The notes under the pieces were generated by a model. That model made no database searches and was not told the origin of the DNA. It saw only the letters and a program-made list of their open reading frames with translations. DNA of 64,000 bases from an uncultured Coriobacteriaceae bacterium (GTDB lineage: Bacteria; Actinomycetota; Coriobacteriia; Coriobacteriales; Atopobiaceae). The first letter of the stretch is position 1. The number at the start of each line of letters is the position of its first letter. Positions 47,654 through 56,518 of this stretch are shown here, in pieces. The position numbers and the translations under genes are program-made. The stretch is taken from assembly GCA_948439405.1 (NCBI GenBank), contig CAOJNB010000004.1, positions 26,250 to 90,249 on the forward strand, read 5' to 3'.

Positions 47654-48901
47654 TCAGGAGCGCTTCGAGAGCACCTCGCGCTCGTAGCGCTCGACCTCGG
47701 CGAACCACCCGAAGCCGGCCGGCACGCCCTGGCGCGCGCAGTACTCGGCCCACACGTCCGCGAACGGGAGGGTCTTGGCCTCCTCCATGAGGGCGAGCTT
47801 CTTGGTGAAGTTCCCGGCGTCCTGCAGCTCGCGCAGGGCCTCGTTGGGCTGCAGCAGCGCCCAGAGGAGGGCCTTCTGCAGCGAGCGCGAGCCGACGACC
47901 CAGGCCGCCACGCGGTTGATCGAGGCGTCGAAGTAGTCGCTGCCGATCAGGACGCGGTCGACGCAGCCGTTGCGCACGATCTCCTTGCAGAGCTCGCGCA
48001 GCTCGTCGTCGAAGGTGACGACGTGGTCGGAGTCCCAGTTCATCGGGCGCGACACGTGCAGGGGCACCCAGTCCTCGAACAGCTCGAGGGTCGGCAGCTT
48101 CTCCGAGACGGGCTCGCCGGGGTGGTAGTGGCCCGTGTCCATGAGGACGTGGACGTGGGGGCGCCCCATCGCGTAGGCGAGGTAGAACTCGGGCGAGCCG
48201 ACGGTGTAGGCCTCGACGCCGATGCCGAACCACTTCGACTCGACGGAGTCCACCACGCGGTCGAGCGGCTCGGCGTAGACCTCGTCAAGCGAGTCGCGCA
48301 GGCGACGGCGCGGACCGAAGCGGTCCGCGGGGACGTCCTTGAGGCCGTCGGGGATCCACAGGTTGCACTGGACGAGGTCGTCGAGCTCCTCGCCGATGCG
48401 CTGGCTGATCTCGCGGCAGCGCAGGCAGTGGTCGATCCAGAAGCGGCGGACCTCCGCGTCGGGGCTCGAGAGCGAGAGTCCGTCGCGCATCATCGGGTGG
48501 GAGAAGACGGTCGGGTTGAAGTCGATGCCGTAGCCGCGCTCGCGCGCCCACGCCACCCAGGGCTCGAAGTGCTCGTAGCCGATCCGGTCGCGGTCGACCC
48601 AGGGGTGGGCGTCGTCGAAGATCGCGTAGCTGGCGTGCAGGGCGATGCGCTTGGCGCCCGGCACGAAGCGCATCGCGAACTCGAAGTCGGACGTCAGCTC
48701 GGCGAAGGTGCGGGCGCGTCCCGGGTAGTCGCCGGTCGCGAGGATGCCGTTGCCGGTGCCTCCCTGCGGGCTGTCATAGCCGACGAGGTCATCGCCCTGC
48801 CAGCAGTGGACGCTGAGCGCCTTGCGCGAGGCGACCTCCATCGCCGCCTCGACGTCGATGCCGAGCTCCTCGTAGGCGCGGGCTGCGGTCGTGAAGTCCA
48901 T
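47654..48901 (-). CDS. rhaA: L-rhamnose isomerase
   Basis: Encodes 415 residues, full length for RhaA. It converts L-rhamnose to L-rhamnulose in the cytoplasm using manganese. VHCWQGDDLVGYD near residue 31, FNPTVFSHPM near 128, KWFGIGVEAYTVGSPEFYLA near 223, LMDTGHYHPGEPVSEKL near 254, and FDDELRE match the family, including metal-binding Glu, Asp and His. The neighbouring kinase and aldolase genes expected for rhamnose use are absent; the gene follows a prepilin-peptidase-like gene by 13 bases. It ends in TGA. Confidence 0.93.
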   Translation of the reverse strand: MDFTTAARAYEELGIDVEAAMEVASRKALSVHCWQGDDLVGYDSPQGGTGNGILATGDYPGRARTFAELTSDFEFAMRFVPGAKRIALHASYAIFDDAHPWVDRDRIGYEHFEPWVAWARERGYGIDFNPTVFSHPMMRDGLSLSSPDAEVRRFWIDHCLRCREISQRIGEELDDLVQCNLWIPDGLKDVPADRFGPRRRLRDSLDEVYAEPLDRVVDSVESKWFGIGVEAYTVGSPEFYLAYAMGRPHVHVLMDTGHYHPGEPVSEKLPTLELFEDWVPLHVSRPMNWDSDHVVTFDDELRELCKEIVRNGCVDRVLIGSDYFDASINRVAAWVVGSRSLQKALLWALLQPNEALRELQDAGNFTKKLALMEEAKTLPFADVWAEYCARQGVPAGFGWFAEVERYEREVLSKRS

Positions 48902-48914
48902 GGCGTGCTCCCTC

Positions 48915-49478
48915 TCATGCGGTCACGGTCGTGAGGACCACGATAGCGTCCGGAGAGGCCAGCGCCGCGGCGACGGCGCAGCCGGCCGCGAGCGACGGGG
49001 CGAGCGCGAAGGAGTCGGACCCGCGCGCCCCGCGCAGGAGCAGCGCGACGGCGCAGGCCGCGCCGAGGACGAGGCCCGTCGCGAGCGCGACGAGGCCGGC
49101 TCGCAGGCCGAGCACGAGCCCGGACGCCGCGAGGAGCTTGACGTCGCCGCCTCCCACGGCGCCGCCCGCGGCGCGCGCGAGGGCGAGCGGGGCGCCGGCC
49201 GCGACGGCCCCCGCGAGGCGCGCCCCGAGGCCGGTCCCGGCGTCGGGGAAGGGGACGCCGCAGGCGGCGACGAGCAGCCCGAGCGCCGCGACGCAGAGGA
49301 CGAGGCGGTTCGGGACGACGCGGCGGGCGAGGTCCTGGCGGGCGGCCCACCAGAGCATGAGGAGGTAGGCCGCGGCCGCGAGGGCCGCCGGCGTGGGTCC
49401 CCACAGGGCGAGGGGGCAGGCGAGCGCCGCGCAGGCCGCGGCGAGGTCGACGGCGCCGGGCCTAGGCGCCTCGGGCAT
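48915..49478 (-). CDS. A24-type prepilin peptidase-like protein (short)
   Basis: Encodes 187 residues, all hydrophobic, with about six spans. Asp49 in AARQDLARRVVPN and Asp112 in GGAVGGGDVKL match the two catalytic Asp (D and GxGD) of A24 aspartic peptidases. The N-terminal methyltransferase part is missing, as in CpaA/TadV-like forms. No pilin, ATPase or secretion gene is nearby. The start at 49478 overlaps the end of the thioesterase gene by 17 bases. It ends in TGA. Confidence 0.78.
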   Translation of the reverse strand: MPEAPRPGAVDLAAACAALACPLALWGPTPAALAAAAYLLMLWWAARQDLARRVVPNRLVLCVAALGLLVAACGVPFPDAGTGLGARLAGAVAAGAPLALARAAGGAVGGGDVKLLAASGLVLGLRAGLVALATGLVLGAACAVALLLRGARGSDSFALAPSLAAGCAVAAALASPDAIVVLTTVTA

Positions 49479-50196
49479 CGGAGCCCCCCGCCTCGAGGCG
49501 CACGGTCGCGTACAGGACGTCCGCACCGTCGCCGAGCTCGACGACGGCCGCCCCCTCCTCGGCGTGCACGACGGGGCGGATGACGTCGCCCAGGACGGCG
49601 GGGGTGCGGTAGCTCGCCTCGACGCGCGAGACGTCGTCGCCCATGCCCGCCGCGAGGCGGGCGAGCTCGACGTAGTAGGCGTTGTTGACGTGGCGGTTCG
49701 TGTCGAGCAGGTGCTCGGTCACCGTCGTCGGGGCGGCGGGCTCCCCCTCGCCCCGCGCGCGGATGCTCAGCCTCGTGCGCGGCAGGTCGAGCCGCGCGCC
49801 GCACTCGGGGGCGTAGCGCTCGGTCTCGGAGTCAGGCACGCGGGCGGAGCGCCCCTCGTCGAAGCGGTAGTACAGCCACATCGAGTCGGCCTCGGCGAGC
49901 AGGGTGCCGTCGGCGGCCTCCATGGTGAACTCGCGCGCGGCCACGCGTCCGTCCACGTTCACCGGCCAGGTGCTCACCGTGACGGCGTCGCCCAGGCTCG
50001 GGCGGCCGTGCACGCGCACCTGCCAGGCGGCGAGCAGCCAGGCGGCGTGGTCGCGGCCGAGCACCTCCCAGCCGCCGCCCACGGACTCGGAGTGGAAGAC
50101 GGAGCAGTCCTGGAAGTAGTCCATCAGGGACTTGAGCGTCAGCCTGCCGGCGACGTCCGTCTCGGAGTAGCGGATCCTGCCGTCGAACGAGTACAT
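49462..50196 (-). CDS. Acyl-ACP thioesterase
   Basis: Encodes 244 residues built of two hot-dog domains. IRYSETDVAGRLTLKSLMDY opens the first. The second carries DTNRHVNNAYYVELA near residue 165, holding the catalytic Asn and His of FatA/FatB-like bacterial enzymes. It releases free fatty acids from acyl-ACP in the cytoplasm. It follows the MacB-like gene by 31 bases and is overlapped by the A24 gene, so all three are likely one transcript. Confidence 0.88.
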   Translation of the reverse strand: MYSFDGRIRYSETDVAGRLTLKSLMDYFQDCSVFHSESVGGGWEVLGRDHAAWLLAAWQVRVHGRPSLGDAVTVSTWPVNVDGRVAAREFTMEAADGTLLAEADSMWLYYRFDEGRSARVPDSETERYAPECGARLDLPRTRLSIRARGEGEPAAPTTVTEHLLDTNRHVNNAYYVELARLAAGMGDDVSRVEASYRTPAVLGDVIRPVVHAEEGAAVVELGDGADVLYATVRLEAGGSDARGA

Positions 50197-50227
50197 CGGG
50201 CCTCACGACCTTTCCAGCGCACGGGCG

Positions 50228-53200
50228 CTATTCGCTTCTGAGGGCCTCCACCGGGTCGCGGCGCGCCGCCGCCTGGGAGGGGATGATCGAGGCGACCAGG
50301 GTGAGCGCGACGCTGAGGGCGACGAGCCCGACGGCGGCGCCCACAGGCAGGCGCATCACCGAGGGAACCCCCATCGACTCGAGCACGGCCGCGTTCACCG
50401 GCACCGAGACGGCGGCGACGAGCGCCACGGCGAAGACGCCGGCCGCGAGCCCCTCGAGGGCCGCCTCGGCGTTGAACACGGAGGCGACGTTGAGGCGCGA
50501 GGCGCCCAGGGCGCGCAGGATGCCGATCTCCTTGCGCCGCTCGATCACGGAGATGTAGGTGATGATGCCGATCATGATCGAGCTCACCACGAGGCTGATG
50601 CTCACGAACGCGATCAGCACGAGCGAGATCGTGTCCACGATGTCGGTGACCGAGCCCATGAGCGCGCCGATGCCGTCGGAGTAGGAGATGACGCGCTCGT
50701 CGAGCCCCTCGGCGCGCATCTCGTCGTTGTATCCCTCGATGAGGTCGAGGACCTGCTCCTTGGCCTCGAAGTCGACGGGGTAGAAGCGGATCGCCTCGAT
50801 GTCGTCCTCGCCGGCGTAGCCCAGCCTCTCGAGGTTCGACTCGAGGGTGAGGGAGCTCTCGCCGGAGTAGGCGGCGAGCAGCGACATCAGGTCCTCGCTC
50901 GTCATGTTGACGTGGATCGCGTCGGCGAAGGCGCCGGCGTCCACGGAGACGGCGTCGCGCATGCCCTCCGCGAGCCTGCCGGTGAGCTGGGTCATGGCCT
51001 GGGCGAGCGAGGAGCGCATCGCCTCGCCGAGCGCCGCGGAGAGCTGGGCCGCGATCTGGGCGGAGGCCTGCTGGGCGTAGGCGTCCACGCGACCGGCCAT
51101 GTAGCCGGAGAACAGCGCGGTGACGGACTCCCCGAGGCCCGTGTCGCCGAGCTCGGCGGCGAGGCGCTCCCCGGCCTGGGCGACGAGCTGGCGGGCCGGC
51201 TCGGAGTCGAGGTAGGCGTCCATGTCGTCGAGCCCGGACTCGGCCCATCCCGCGATGAGGTCGCCCATGAGGTCGGCCGCGACCCCCGAGACGATCGCAC
51301 GCTGCTCGTCGTCCAGCTCGAAGCCCTGCTCGGCGACGTAGTCGGGGAAGCCCGCCATGTCGGCGGCGAGCTGACCCATCATCTGGCCCATCACCTGGTC
51401 CGCGTCGACGGCTCCCTCGAGCGCCGAGAGGTCGAGCGAGCCCTCGTCGAGGGAGGGGCCCGCGTCCGCGAGGGCCGAGGAGTCGAAGGAGAACGCGCCG
51501 GCGAGGGCGGCCTCGTCGACGGTGAAGAGGTCCTCGAGCTCCACGGCAGAGGCGCCCGCCTGCAGGGACTCGAAGGTCTCGCCCGTGAAGACGTCGACCT
51601 CGGGGCTCGCGAGCTGCTGGCGCACGACGTCGAAGCCGGAGGCCTCCTCCATCATCCTCAGGGTGAGGTCGTGGGTGTAGGCGATCCCCTCGCTGAGGGC
51701 CGCCATGCCCGTCTCCTCGTTGGGGCGGATGACGCCCACGACGCGCAGCTCGGTGCCGTGCTCGTCGAGGACGCCGCGCATGTGGTCCGCGTCCGAGGAG
51801 CGGTCGACCCAGCGGCCGTCCGCCTGGGCGTAGGTCGCGGCGGCGGGGACCACGGTGTAGGTGAGGTCGAGGACCTCGTCGTAGGTCACCGGCTCGCCTG
51901 CGTCCGGGACCTCGTAGGCCGAGCCGTCGGCGAGGGCGGCCATCGCGTCCTGGACGACCTGCGGGTCGCGGACGCCGATGCTGTGGAGCGTGTAGTCCGT
52001 GACGCCGCCCCTCGAGTTGAGCACGAGGACGCACTCGTCCCAGGACTCCGGCCAGCGCCCCGCGACGACGTCGTACTGGCTCTCGAGCAGGTCCTGGTCG
52101 GAGAGCATCTCCTGGAAGGACCCCGACATGGCGCCCGAGGAGAAGCCCATGCTCTCCGTCATGGACACGCCGATCGCCGAGGTCTGGTCGGACAGGGCGG
52201 GGGAGGGGTTGAGGCGCGTCGGCTCCCCGGCGGCGTCGGTGCCGTACACCTGCAGGTCGATGCCGTAGTCGTAGTCGACGGCGGCGCAGAGGTCGCGGAC
52301 CTCGGAGCCCTCGCCCTCGATCCAGTCGCGCAGGCTCGCGAGGTCGTTCGACTCGACGTGGGAGAACATGTCCTCGAGGACGCGCATCTCCTCGATCGCG
52401 CCCTCGGGCGCCTCCTCCGCGTCCGAGGAGGCGTCGATGCCCATGAGGGCGGCGAGGTCGGCGTTCGACCTCGTGACCGAGAGCGGGTAGGAGCTCAGGG
52501 TGTCGGCCTCCACCTTCGCGATGTACTCGTTGACGCCGTTCGACAGGGCGAGGATGGCGGCGATGCCGATGATGCCGATCGAGCCGGCGAAGGCCGTCAT
52601 GATCGTGCGGCCCTTCTTCGTCATCAGGTTCGAGAAGGAGAGGGAGAGGGCCGTGAGCGGCGACATCGAGGAGCGGTCCTCGCGCCCGCCCGCCTCGGCG
52701 GGCTCCGCCTCCGCGACCTCGCCGGGCTCGAAGGGGTCGGAGTCGCCCGCGACGCGGCCGTCGGCGATGCGCACGACGCGCGTCGCGTAGGCGTCGGCGA
52801 GCTCCGGGTTGTGGGTGACCATGATCACGAGCCGGTCCGCCGCGATCTCCTTCAGCAGGTCCATGACCTGCAGGCCCGTCTCGGTGTCGAGCGCGCCGGT
52901 CGGCTCGTCGGCGAGCACGATCCGCGGGTCGTTCACCAGGGCGCGCGCGATCGCGACGCGCTGCTGCTGGCCGCCGGAGAGCTGGGCGGGCAGCTTGTCG
53001 ACGTGCTCGGCGAGGCCCACGCGCGCGAGGGCCTCGCGGGCGCGCTCGCGGCGCTCGGCCGGACCCGTGCCGGAGAGCGTGAGGGAGAGCTCCACGTTGG
53101 CGAGGACGCTCTGGTGGGGGATGAGGTTGTAGCCCTGGAAGACGAAGCCGACGCGGTGGTTGCGGTAGCCGTCCCAGTCCGCCGGCGTCCAGGCCGCCGT

Positions 53201-53404
53201 GGACGTCCCGTCGACGAGCAGGTCGCCGGAGTCCATGCGGTCGAGCCCGCCGAGGACGTTGAGCAGCGTCGTCTTACCCGAGCCCGAGGGGCCGAGCACC
53301 GCGACGAACTCGCTCTCCCGGAAGGCGAGCGAGACGCCGTCGAGCGCGCGCTGCACGAAGGACCCGGTCGCGTAGGACTTACGGACGTCCCTGAGCTCGA
53401 TCAC
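50228..53404 (-). CDS. MacB-like ABC transporter, ATPase fused to permease
   Basis: Encodes 1058 residues from GTG behind GAGGAGG. Residues 1-225 are a LolD/MacB-type ATPase: GPSGSGKTT at 38-46, LSGGQQQR near 142, [12 protein letters not shown] near 162. A linker and first membrane span (~260-285) lead to a ~600-residue outer region that is Ala/Gln/Glu-rich and helical in its second half. Three spans with the FtsX signature ([20 protein letters not shown]) and a final PVEALRSE end the protein. It works as a homodimeric mechanotransmitter for lipoprotein, toxin or peptide export. The cargo is unknown. Confidence 0.9.
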   Translation of the reverse strand: MIELRDVRKSYATGSFVQRALDGVSLAFRESEFVAVLGPSGSGKTTLLNVLGGLDRMDSGDLLVDGTSTAAWTPADWDGYRNHRVGFVFQGYNLIPHQSVLANVELSLTLSGTGPAERRERAREALARVGLAEHVDKLPAQLSGGQQQRVAIARALVNDPRIVLADEPTGALDTETGLQVMDLLKEIAADRLVIMVTHNPELADAYATRVVRIADGRVAGDSDPFEPGEVAEAEPAEAGGREDRSSMSPLTALSLSFSNLMTKKGRTIMTAFAGSIGIIGIAAILALSNGVNEYIAKVEADTLSSYPLSVTRSNADLAALMGIDASSDAEEAPEGAIEEMRVLEDMFSHVESNDLASLRDWIEGEGSEVRDLCAAVDYDYGIDLQVYGTDAAGEPTRLNPSPALSDQTSAIGVSMTESMGFSSGAMSGSFQEMLSDQDLLESQYDVVAGRWPESWDECVLVLNSRGGVTDYTLHSIGVRDPQVVQDAMAALADGSAYEVPDAGEPVTYDEVLDLTYTVVPAAATYAQADGRWVDRSSDADHMRGVLDEHGTELRVVGVIRPNEETGMAALSEGIAYTHDLTLRMMEEASGFDVVRQQLASPEVDVFTGETFESLQAGASAVELEDLFTVDEAALAGAFSFDSSALADAGPSLDEGSLDLSALEGAVDADQVMGQMMGQLAADMAGFPDYVAEQGFELDDEQRAIVSGVAADLMGDLIAGWAESGLDDMDAYLDSEPARQLVAQAGERLAAELGDTGLGESVTALFSGYMAGRVDAYAQQASAQIAAQLSAALGEAMRSSLAQAMTQLTGRLAEGMRDAVSVDAGAFADAIHVNMTSEDLMSLLAAYSGESSLTLESNLERLGYAGEDDIEAIRFYPVDFEAKEQVLDLIEGYNDEMRAEGLDERVISYSDGIGALMGSVTDIVDTISLVLIAFVSISLVVSSIMIGIITYISVIERRKEIGILRALGASRLNVASVFNAEAALEGLAAGVFAVALVAAVSVPVNAAVLESMGVPSVMRLPVGAAVGLVALSVALTLVASIIPSQAAARRDPVEALRSE

Positions 53405-53448
53405 GTGGGTCCTCCTCGCGGGCCGGGGCTCTCTCGTGTCAGCCCTCT

Positions 53449-53454
53449 TGTATA
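53449..53454 (-). promoter_or_regulatory. Probable -10 box (TATACA) of the MacB-thioesterase-A24-rhaA run
   Basis: On the minus strand this reads TATACA, 44 bases before the GTG start. It lies 36 bases from the plus-strand TATCAT of azlC. Confidence 0.4.
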
Positions 53455-53490
53455 CCCGAATCGCCGCGCCGCCAACGGGCGCCCCTCGTC

Positions 53491-53496
53491 TATCAT
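53491..53496 (+). promoter_or_regulatory. Probable -10 box (TATCAT) giving a leaderless azlC transcript
   Basis: TATCAT ends 7 bases before the ATG at 53504, about where transcription would begin, and no purine-rich ribosome site lies between. Confidence 0.5.
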
Positions 53497-53503
53497 CGTC
53501 GCC

Positions 53504-54208
53504 ATGGGAAAGACGCCTGAGAGAAGAACGCAGCCGTTCTCGAGCATCCTCGCCCTCGCGGCGCCGGTCATGCTCGGCTACGTCGCCATCGGCCTGCCGA
53601 GCGGGATCCTGGAGAGCAAGATCGGGATGACGCCGCTGATGGTGCTCGTCCTCTCCGCCTCGTTCTACACCGGCTCCGGCCAGTTCATGCTCTCCAACCT
53701 GCTGATGGCCGGCGTCCCGGCTCCCTCGGCGATTGCGTCCATCACCTTCGTCAACACCCGCCAGCTGCTCTACTCGGCCTCGTTCGCCCCCTTCTTTGAC
53801 GGGGTGGGCAGGCTGTGCACGTTCCTGTTCTCCGCCACCGTCACCGACGAGACGTTCGCCCTGAACCTGCTGCGCCTGAGCGACGACGAGCAGGAGTGGG
53901 GCGCGTGGGACGCCTTCCTGCTCAACGTCACCTGCATGAGCTCGTGGGCGCTGTCGAACTGCGTCGGCGCGCTCGTGGGCGGCGTCCTGAGCATCCCGGT
54001 CGCCATCGCCTCGTTCGCGATGACCTCGATCTTCGTGTGCCTGCTCGTCACCCAGAGCCACTCGCGCCCCACCCTCGTCTGCTCGCTGTTCGCCGCCCTG
54101 GGCGTCGTCGCCTGCAAGCTCGTCGGGCTGAGCTCGCCGGCCATCCTGCTGGGGGCCCTCGCGGGGATCGTCGCCGGCACGCTCGCAGGGGAGGTGGGGG
54201 GCAGATGA
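53504..54208 (+). CDS. azlC: AzlC-family branched-chain amino acid exporter, large subunit
   Basis: Encodes 234 residues with about six or seven spans. The AzlC pattern is GYVAIGLPSGIL near residue 23, SFYTGSGQFM near 55 and NTRQLLYSASFAPFF near 84. With AzlD it exports valine and other branched-chain amino acids or analogues. There is no recognisable ribosome site and the -10 box is almost adjacent, so translation from a leaderless mRNA is likely. The stop overlaps the azlD start (ATGA). Confidence 0.9.
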   Translation: MGKTPERRTQPFSSILALAAPVMLGYVAIGLPSGILESKIGMTPLMVLVLSASFYTGSGQFMLSNLLMAGVPAPSAIASITFVNTRQLLYSASFAPFFDGVGRLCTFLFSATVTDETFALNLLRLSDDEQEWGAWDAFLLNVTCMSSWALSNCVGALVGGVLSIPVAIASFAMTSIFVCLLVTQSHSRPTLVCSLFAALGVVACKLVGLSSPAILLGALAGIVAGTLAGEVGGR

Positions 54209-54531
54209 GCTGGCCGACGTTCTGGCTGTACTACGCCTGCCTCATGGCCGGCATGCTCGTGTGCCGCTGCGCCCCGATGTTCCTGCTCAAGGGGCGGCGC
54301 CTGTCCGAGCGCACCGAGCGCGTCCTCGGCCTGATCCCCGCGGCGGCCTTCGCGGCCCTCGTCGCGAACGACCTGTTCTCGCCCGGGATGTTCGACGCGG
54401 GCCTCGTCGCGGGGCTCGTGCCGCTGGCCGCGGCAGCCGTCGTCGCCGTCGTCGCCCACCTCTCGAGGTCCCTCGTGGCCTCCGCCGTCGTCGGCGTCGT
54501 CGTCTACGCGCTGCTCGCGTTCGTGGCCTAG
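54205..54531 (+). CDS. azlD: AzlD-family branched-chain amino acid exporter, small subunit
   Basis: Encodes 108 residues with about four spans. RCAPMFLLKGRRLSERTERV near residue 21 and ALVANDLFSP near 51 are the AzlD hallmarks. It is translationally coupled to azlC by a 4-base overlap. The AzlCD pair acts in the cytoplasmic membrane, driven by the proton gradient in homologues. Confidence 0.9.
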   Translation: MSWPTFWLYYACLMAGMLVCRCAPMFLLKGRRLSERTERVLGLIPAAAFAALVANDLFSPGMFDAGLVAGLVPLAAAAVVAVVAHLSRSLVASAVVGVVVYALLAFVA

Positions 54532-54556
54532 CGGGGACCTCGCGCCGCCCCGCTGG

Positions 54557-54562
54557 TATCAT
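54557..54562 (+). promoter_or_regulatory. Probable -10 box (TATCAT) of rfbA
   Basis: TATCAT lies 50 bases before the ATG of rfbA in the 81-base gap after azlD. Confidence 0.45.
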
Positions 54563-54612
54563 GGGGCGGTCCGGGCCGTGCGTCGCCACGAGGTTCGTCT
54601 GGAGGTCACGCG

Positions 54613-55479
54613 ATGAAGGGCATCGTCCTCGCCGGGGGTTCCGGCACCCGCCTGCATCCCGTCACGACGGTCACGTCGAAGCAGCTGCTTCCCGTCTACG
54701 ACAAGCCGATGATCTACTACTCGCTGTCCGTGCTCATGATGGCCGGCATCCGCGACGTCCTGATCATCTCCACGCCGAAGGACCTCCCGAACTTCGAGCG
54801 CCTGTTCGGGGACGGGTCCGGCCTCGGACTCAACCTCAGCTACAAGGTGCAGCCCTCGCCCGACGGCCTCGCCCAGGCCTTCATCCTCGGCGAGGAGTTC
54901 ATAGACGGCGACCGCTGCGCGCTGATCCTGGGTGACAACATCTTCTACGGCCACGGCTTCGAGGCCATGCTCGCCAGCGCCGCCGCCCGCGAGCGCGGCG
55001 CGACCGTGTTCGGCTACCAGGTCGAGGACCCGGAGCGCTTCGGGATCGTCGAGTTCGACGAGTCCGGCCGCGCCATCTCGATCGAGGAAAAGCCCGAGCA
55101 CCCCAAGAGCGACTACTGCGTCACGGGCCTCTACTTCTACGACTCCGACGTGTGCGAGTGCGCCAAGACGCTCGAGCCCTCCGCCCGCGGCGAGCTCGAG
55201 ATCACGGACCTCAACCGCATCTACCTGGAGCGCGGAGACCTCAACGTCGAGCGCCTGGGCCGCGGGTTCGCCTGGTTCGACACCGGCACCGTCGACTCGC
55301 TGTTCGACGCCGCCGAGTTCATCCGCGTCGTCGAGAAGCGCACGGGCGTCAAGGTGTGCGCCCCCGAGGAGATCGCCTACCGCCAGGGCTGGATCGGCCG
55401 CGAGGCCCTCGCCGCGGCCGGGGAGCGCGCGAGGAAGTCCGACTACGGCTCCTACCTGCTGCGGGTCGCCCAGGCGTAG
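54613..55479 (+). CDS. rfbA: Glucose-1-phosphate thymidylyltransferase
   Basis: Encodes 288 residues, the usual length. It makes dTDP-glucose, the first step to dTDP-rhamnose for wall or capsule glycans. [14 protein letters not shown] near residue 3 is the nucleotide site, [16 protein letters not shown] follows, [10 protein letters not shown] near 108 holds the metal Asp, and [21 protein letters not shown] and [10 protein letters not shown] bind the sugar. The rfbBCD genes are not adjacent. GGAGG precedes the ATG. Its 3' end overlaps the convergent kinase gene by 28 bases. Confidence 0.95.
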   Translation: MKGIVLAGGSGTRLHPVTTVTSKQLLPVYDKPMIYYSLSVLMMAGIRDVLIISTPKDLPNFERLFGDGSGLGLNLSYKVQPSPDGLAQAFILGEEFIDGDRCALILGDNIFYGHGFEAMLASAAARERGATVFGYQVEDPERFGIVEFDESGRAISIEEKPEHPKSDYCVTGLYFYDSDVCECAKTLEPSARGELEITDLNRIYLERGDLNVERLGRGFAWFDTGTVDSLFDAAEFIRVVEKRTGVKVCAPEEIAYRQGWIGREALAAAGERARKSDYGSYLLRVAQA

Positions 55480-56387
55480 TAGGGGCTGTGGGGGTCGACC
55501 ACCAGCAGGTTGGCCCCCTCGAGCACGCGCACCTCGTAGCGGTCCGTGGTCCCGCTCACCAGCTCGCCGTCGAACTCGAGCGGCAGGCGCATGGAGGCGC
55601 GCACCTCGATCTCGCGCCCGCGGAAGCTCTCGACGAAGGGGCGGCCCAGCGTCTCGCCCGTCGGGTCGAACAGGCCCGCGAGCAGCGGGCTCACGAGCTG
55701 GGTGGTCCGCTCGTTCTCGAGCACGAGGCACTCGATCAGCCCGTCGTTCATCCTGCTCTCGGGGACGAGCTGGATGCCGGCGGTGATGGTCGTGTTGTTG
55801 CCGACGATGCAGGACACCCCCGAGCGCTCGACGGTGCTCCCGTCGATGGTGATCTCGTAGTCGACGATGGGGGGCTCCAGGTTCGAGGTGGCGGCGACGA
55901 AGTAGGCGGCCTCGCCGTAGGCCTCCTTGAGGTCGGCGGCCGTCCTCATGATGTTCGCGTCGAACCCCAGGCCCGCCATCATCGAGAAGCCCCGCTGGTG
56001 CTCGCGGCCCTCGTCGTCGACCCAGCGCATCTCCGCCAGGTCGGTCGCGACGAGCGCGCCCGCGCGGCAGGCCTCGACGATCGCCGCCGGCTCGAACGCG
56101 TTGCCGATCGCGTTGAACAGCAGGTTCGCCGTGCCGGAGGGGAAGACGCAGGTGGGGACGTCGCGGTAGCGGAGCGCGTAGAGGACGTTCGCGACGGTGC
56201 CGTCGCCGCCCGAGGCCACGACGAGGTCGAAGGACTCCGCGTCGGAGAGGGCGTCGCGCGGCTCGACGCCGGCGCCGATGAGGCGGATGGTGCACTCGTC
56301 GCCGCTCTGGAGCAGGAGCCGCTCGAACTCGTAGATGGCGTCCAGTCCGAAGCCGCTCAGGCTGTTATGGACGATGAGCGTCTTCAT
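55452..56387 (-). CDS. Diacylglycerol kinase-like (DagK/YegS-family) lipid kinase
   Basis: Encodes 311 residues. [16 protein letters not shown] near residue 72 is the nucleotide site. [15 protein letters not shown] near 98 and GLGFDANIM near 150 match the family, and the C-terminal beta-sandwich holds DGELVSGT. The group phosphorylates diacylglycerol or related lipids at the inner membrane face. The ATG at 56387 opens the conserved fold; an earlier in-frame start would add an unlikely Arg/Pro leader. It overlaps rfbA tail to tail. Confidence 0.88.
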   Translation of the reverse strand: MKTLIVHNSLSGFGLDAIYEFERLLLQSGDECTIRLIGAGVEPRDALSDAESFDLVVASGGDGTVANVLYALRYRDVPTCVFPSGTANLLFNAIGNAFEPAAIVEACRAGALVATDLAEMRWVDDEGREHQRGFSMMAGLGFDANIMRTAADLKEAYGEAAYFVAATSNLEPPIVDYEITIDGSTVERSGVSCIVGNNTTITAGIQLVPESRMNDGLIECLVLENERTTQLVSPLLAGLFDPTGETLGRPFVESFRGREIEVRASMRLPLEFDGELVSGTTDRYEVRVLEGANLLVVDPHSPYYAWATRSR

Positions 56388-56435
56388 GCGCACCCCCGCT
56401 GGGGCGCCCGGGCGTGCCGGGCGCGGGTCGTTGGC

Positions 56436-56441
56436 TATCAT
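56436..56441 (+). promoter_or_regulatory. Possible -10 box (TATCAT) of rnd
   Basis: TATCAT lies 77 bases before the TTG start in the 131-base gap. A minus-strand TATACG at 56447-56452 could serve the kinase gene from the same place. A further TATCGT at 56499-56504 lies nearer to rnd. Confidence 0.3.
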
Positions 56442-56518
56442 CTTCCCGTATACCCCCTCGGGCCCGCGCGTTGCGGTCCGGAGGGCATAGACGCCAATTA
56501 TCGTACTGGGGGGACAGC

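Noticed and set aside
50912..53503. Upstream extension of the azlC frame by 864 codons
   Set aside because: It is the antisense strand of the MacB gene; AzlC homology begins only at 53504.
56414..56518. Upstream extension of rnd
   Set aside because: Arg/Ser/Pro-rich leader without homology; the TTG at 56519 has a ribosome site and starts the conserved domain.
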